From NCBI GenBank assembly GCA_905116865.2, contig CAJHNH020000492.1, forward strand, positions 185,001 through 249,000: a stretch of DNA of 64,000 nucleotides. Reading direction: 5' to 3'. Under the pieces are notes generated by a model. That model saw only the letters and a program-made list of their open reading frames with translations, was not told where the DNA came from and ran no database searches. Each line of letters opens with the position of its first letter. Positions within the stretch are counted from its first letter, which is position 1. This DNA comes from Candidula unifasciata. Lineage: Eukaryota > Mollusca > Gastropoda > Stylommatophora > Geomitridae. Of the stretch, positions 63,261 to 64,000 are shown in pieces. The translations under genes were made by a program, and so were the position numbers.

Positions 63261-63739
63261 GATACTTATACTTTATTTGTTCTTGTAGTTCCTCCTTTTG
63301 GCTTCTGTTGCTTGTCTTTTATCTCATTGGAGCATGGAACCCTAGTTCTCTTAGACAAAGCATTCTTTAGGGACATTACACAATCCTTCCATATCTTGCA
63401 TGGTATTCCTTTTGCTCTGTGTTCATTATATTTCTTCACCCTGGCAATCTGTGGCAGTTGGTACCAGGCGATCGGTACCAGGGCAATCTTGTCAGATGTC
63501 AAAACTTTGTCATCCATGGCTCGTTAATGAATTTTATGACTAGAGACCTAATTTTCTTCCGATTTCCTCATTTTTTAATTTGATTTGTTCTTGTTACCCC
63601 AGCAACTCTTCTGAGACATCTCTGTTTTGATTTTTTTAAGAGTAAGGTCCCTTCTCATTAGTTAGAGTGAGGTCCCTGTTTTGACAATGGTGGCATAGAG
63701 TTGGCAAAGAAATAGTTAATTTTAGATTTGCATTGCTTG
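63261..63739. other. Unassigned intron 7 sequence
   Basis: Open frames on both strands at about 63266..63527 have no recognisable domain. Possibly flanking LINE debris. Confidence 0.35.
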
Positions 63740-63820
63740 CAAAATCATCTTGCCAGTTCTTCTTTATGGAGTAGAATGCTGGAGAATGGCCAGAAAGGAT
63801 GCGCACAAGCTATCACCCAC
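63740..63820 (+). mobile_element. LINE-R5 fragment
   Basis: CTTCTTTATGGAGTAGAATG and CTGGAGAATGGCCAGAAAGG match 36845..36900 (LLYGAECWRM). Cut at both ends, on the right by SINE-A. Confidence 0.8.
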
Positions 63821-63985
63821 CTTCCATGACAAGTATGTCATAAAAGCCGACTAATTAGGCGTGTTTTCTTAGTCGGAGTGCACTGACTGCCCGAGAGGCG
63901 AGAAACCAACAAACAAGACAAATCTGTAAACTTGATGTGCATGCAAAACCCCAGTTCTGGAGCATGACTTTATAATTATACGAGA
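63821..63985 (+). mobile_element. SINE-A, truncated
   Basis: GACAAGTATGTCATAAAAGC, CGACTAATTAGGCGTGTTTT and GTGCATGCAAAACCCCAGTT. The tail is missing. Confidence 0.75.
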
Positions 63986-64000
63986 AACCCGAACAGTCGA

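Overview
This is eukaryotic, intron-containing, very repeat-rich DNA. It most likely comes from a lophotrochozoan animal; I lean towards a gastropod mollusc from the style of the retrotransposons and the density of minisatellites, but no sequence here proves the clade. There are no operons, no CRISPR arrays and no convincing structural RNA genes. Two host protein-coding genes can be supported.

(1) A BAG3/starvin-type co-chaperone gene lies on the minus strand in two exons: a WW-domain exon at 31160..31333 and a large terminal exon at 28084..29418 with a proline/glutamine/histidine-rich linker, IPV-like motifs and a C-terminal BAG domain. Splicing gives a predicted 502-residue protein. The DNA just upstream of its start carries heat-shock-element-like pentamers and an ETS-type CCGGAAGT site.

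(2) The 5' part of a Pumilio (PUF family) translational-repressor gene lies on the plus strand. Seven coding exons spread over 20 kb (38844..58872) are joined by phase-compatible introns. They encode only the conserved N-terminal region, and the PUF RNA-binding repeats must lie beyond the right edge. Exon 1 carries a one-base frame disruption. The two genes point away from each other with about 7.5 kb of repeats between them.

The rest is repeats, which I sorted by comparing copies within the window. SINE-A is a ~280 bp element with a (GAA)n tail and more than twenty copies; one full-length copy has a perfect 12 bp target-site duplication. SINE-B and SINE-C have tRNA-like heads, SINE-D is a single tRNA-like element, and SINE-G has three to four copies. 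LINE-R1 to R7 are 3' ends of RTE-like LINEs. LINE-H1 to H4 are 3' ends of LINEs with RNase H and zinc-knuckle-like sequence; H1 also ends in (GAA)n and was caught twice as a nested insertion with 11 bp target-site duplications. MITE-T has inverted termini and MITE-P one palindromic copy. Repeats D and E are unclassified.

Layout. 0-4.5 kb: SINE and LINE fragments. 4.5-8.3 kb: a duplicated segment around a 31-37 bp minisatellite, then a 1.9 kb 18-bp satellite. 8.3-20.5 kb: nested LINE/SINE debris and long poly-G/C runs. 20.5-25 kb: five successive minisatellites. 25.4-28 kb: nested LINEs. 28-31.4 kb: the BAG gene. 31.5-38.8 kb: LINE/SINE debris and a 1 kb compound tetranucleotide tract. 38.8-64 kb: Pumilio exons separated by introns full of the same repeats, including a ~1.7 kb 31-bp minisatellite.

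Nearly all LINE fragments have stops or frameshifts and look dead. All homology statements rest on motif recognition and within-window comparison; no database search was possible.
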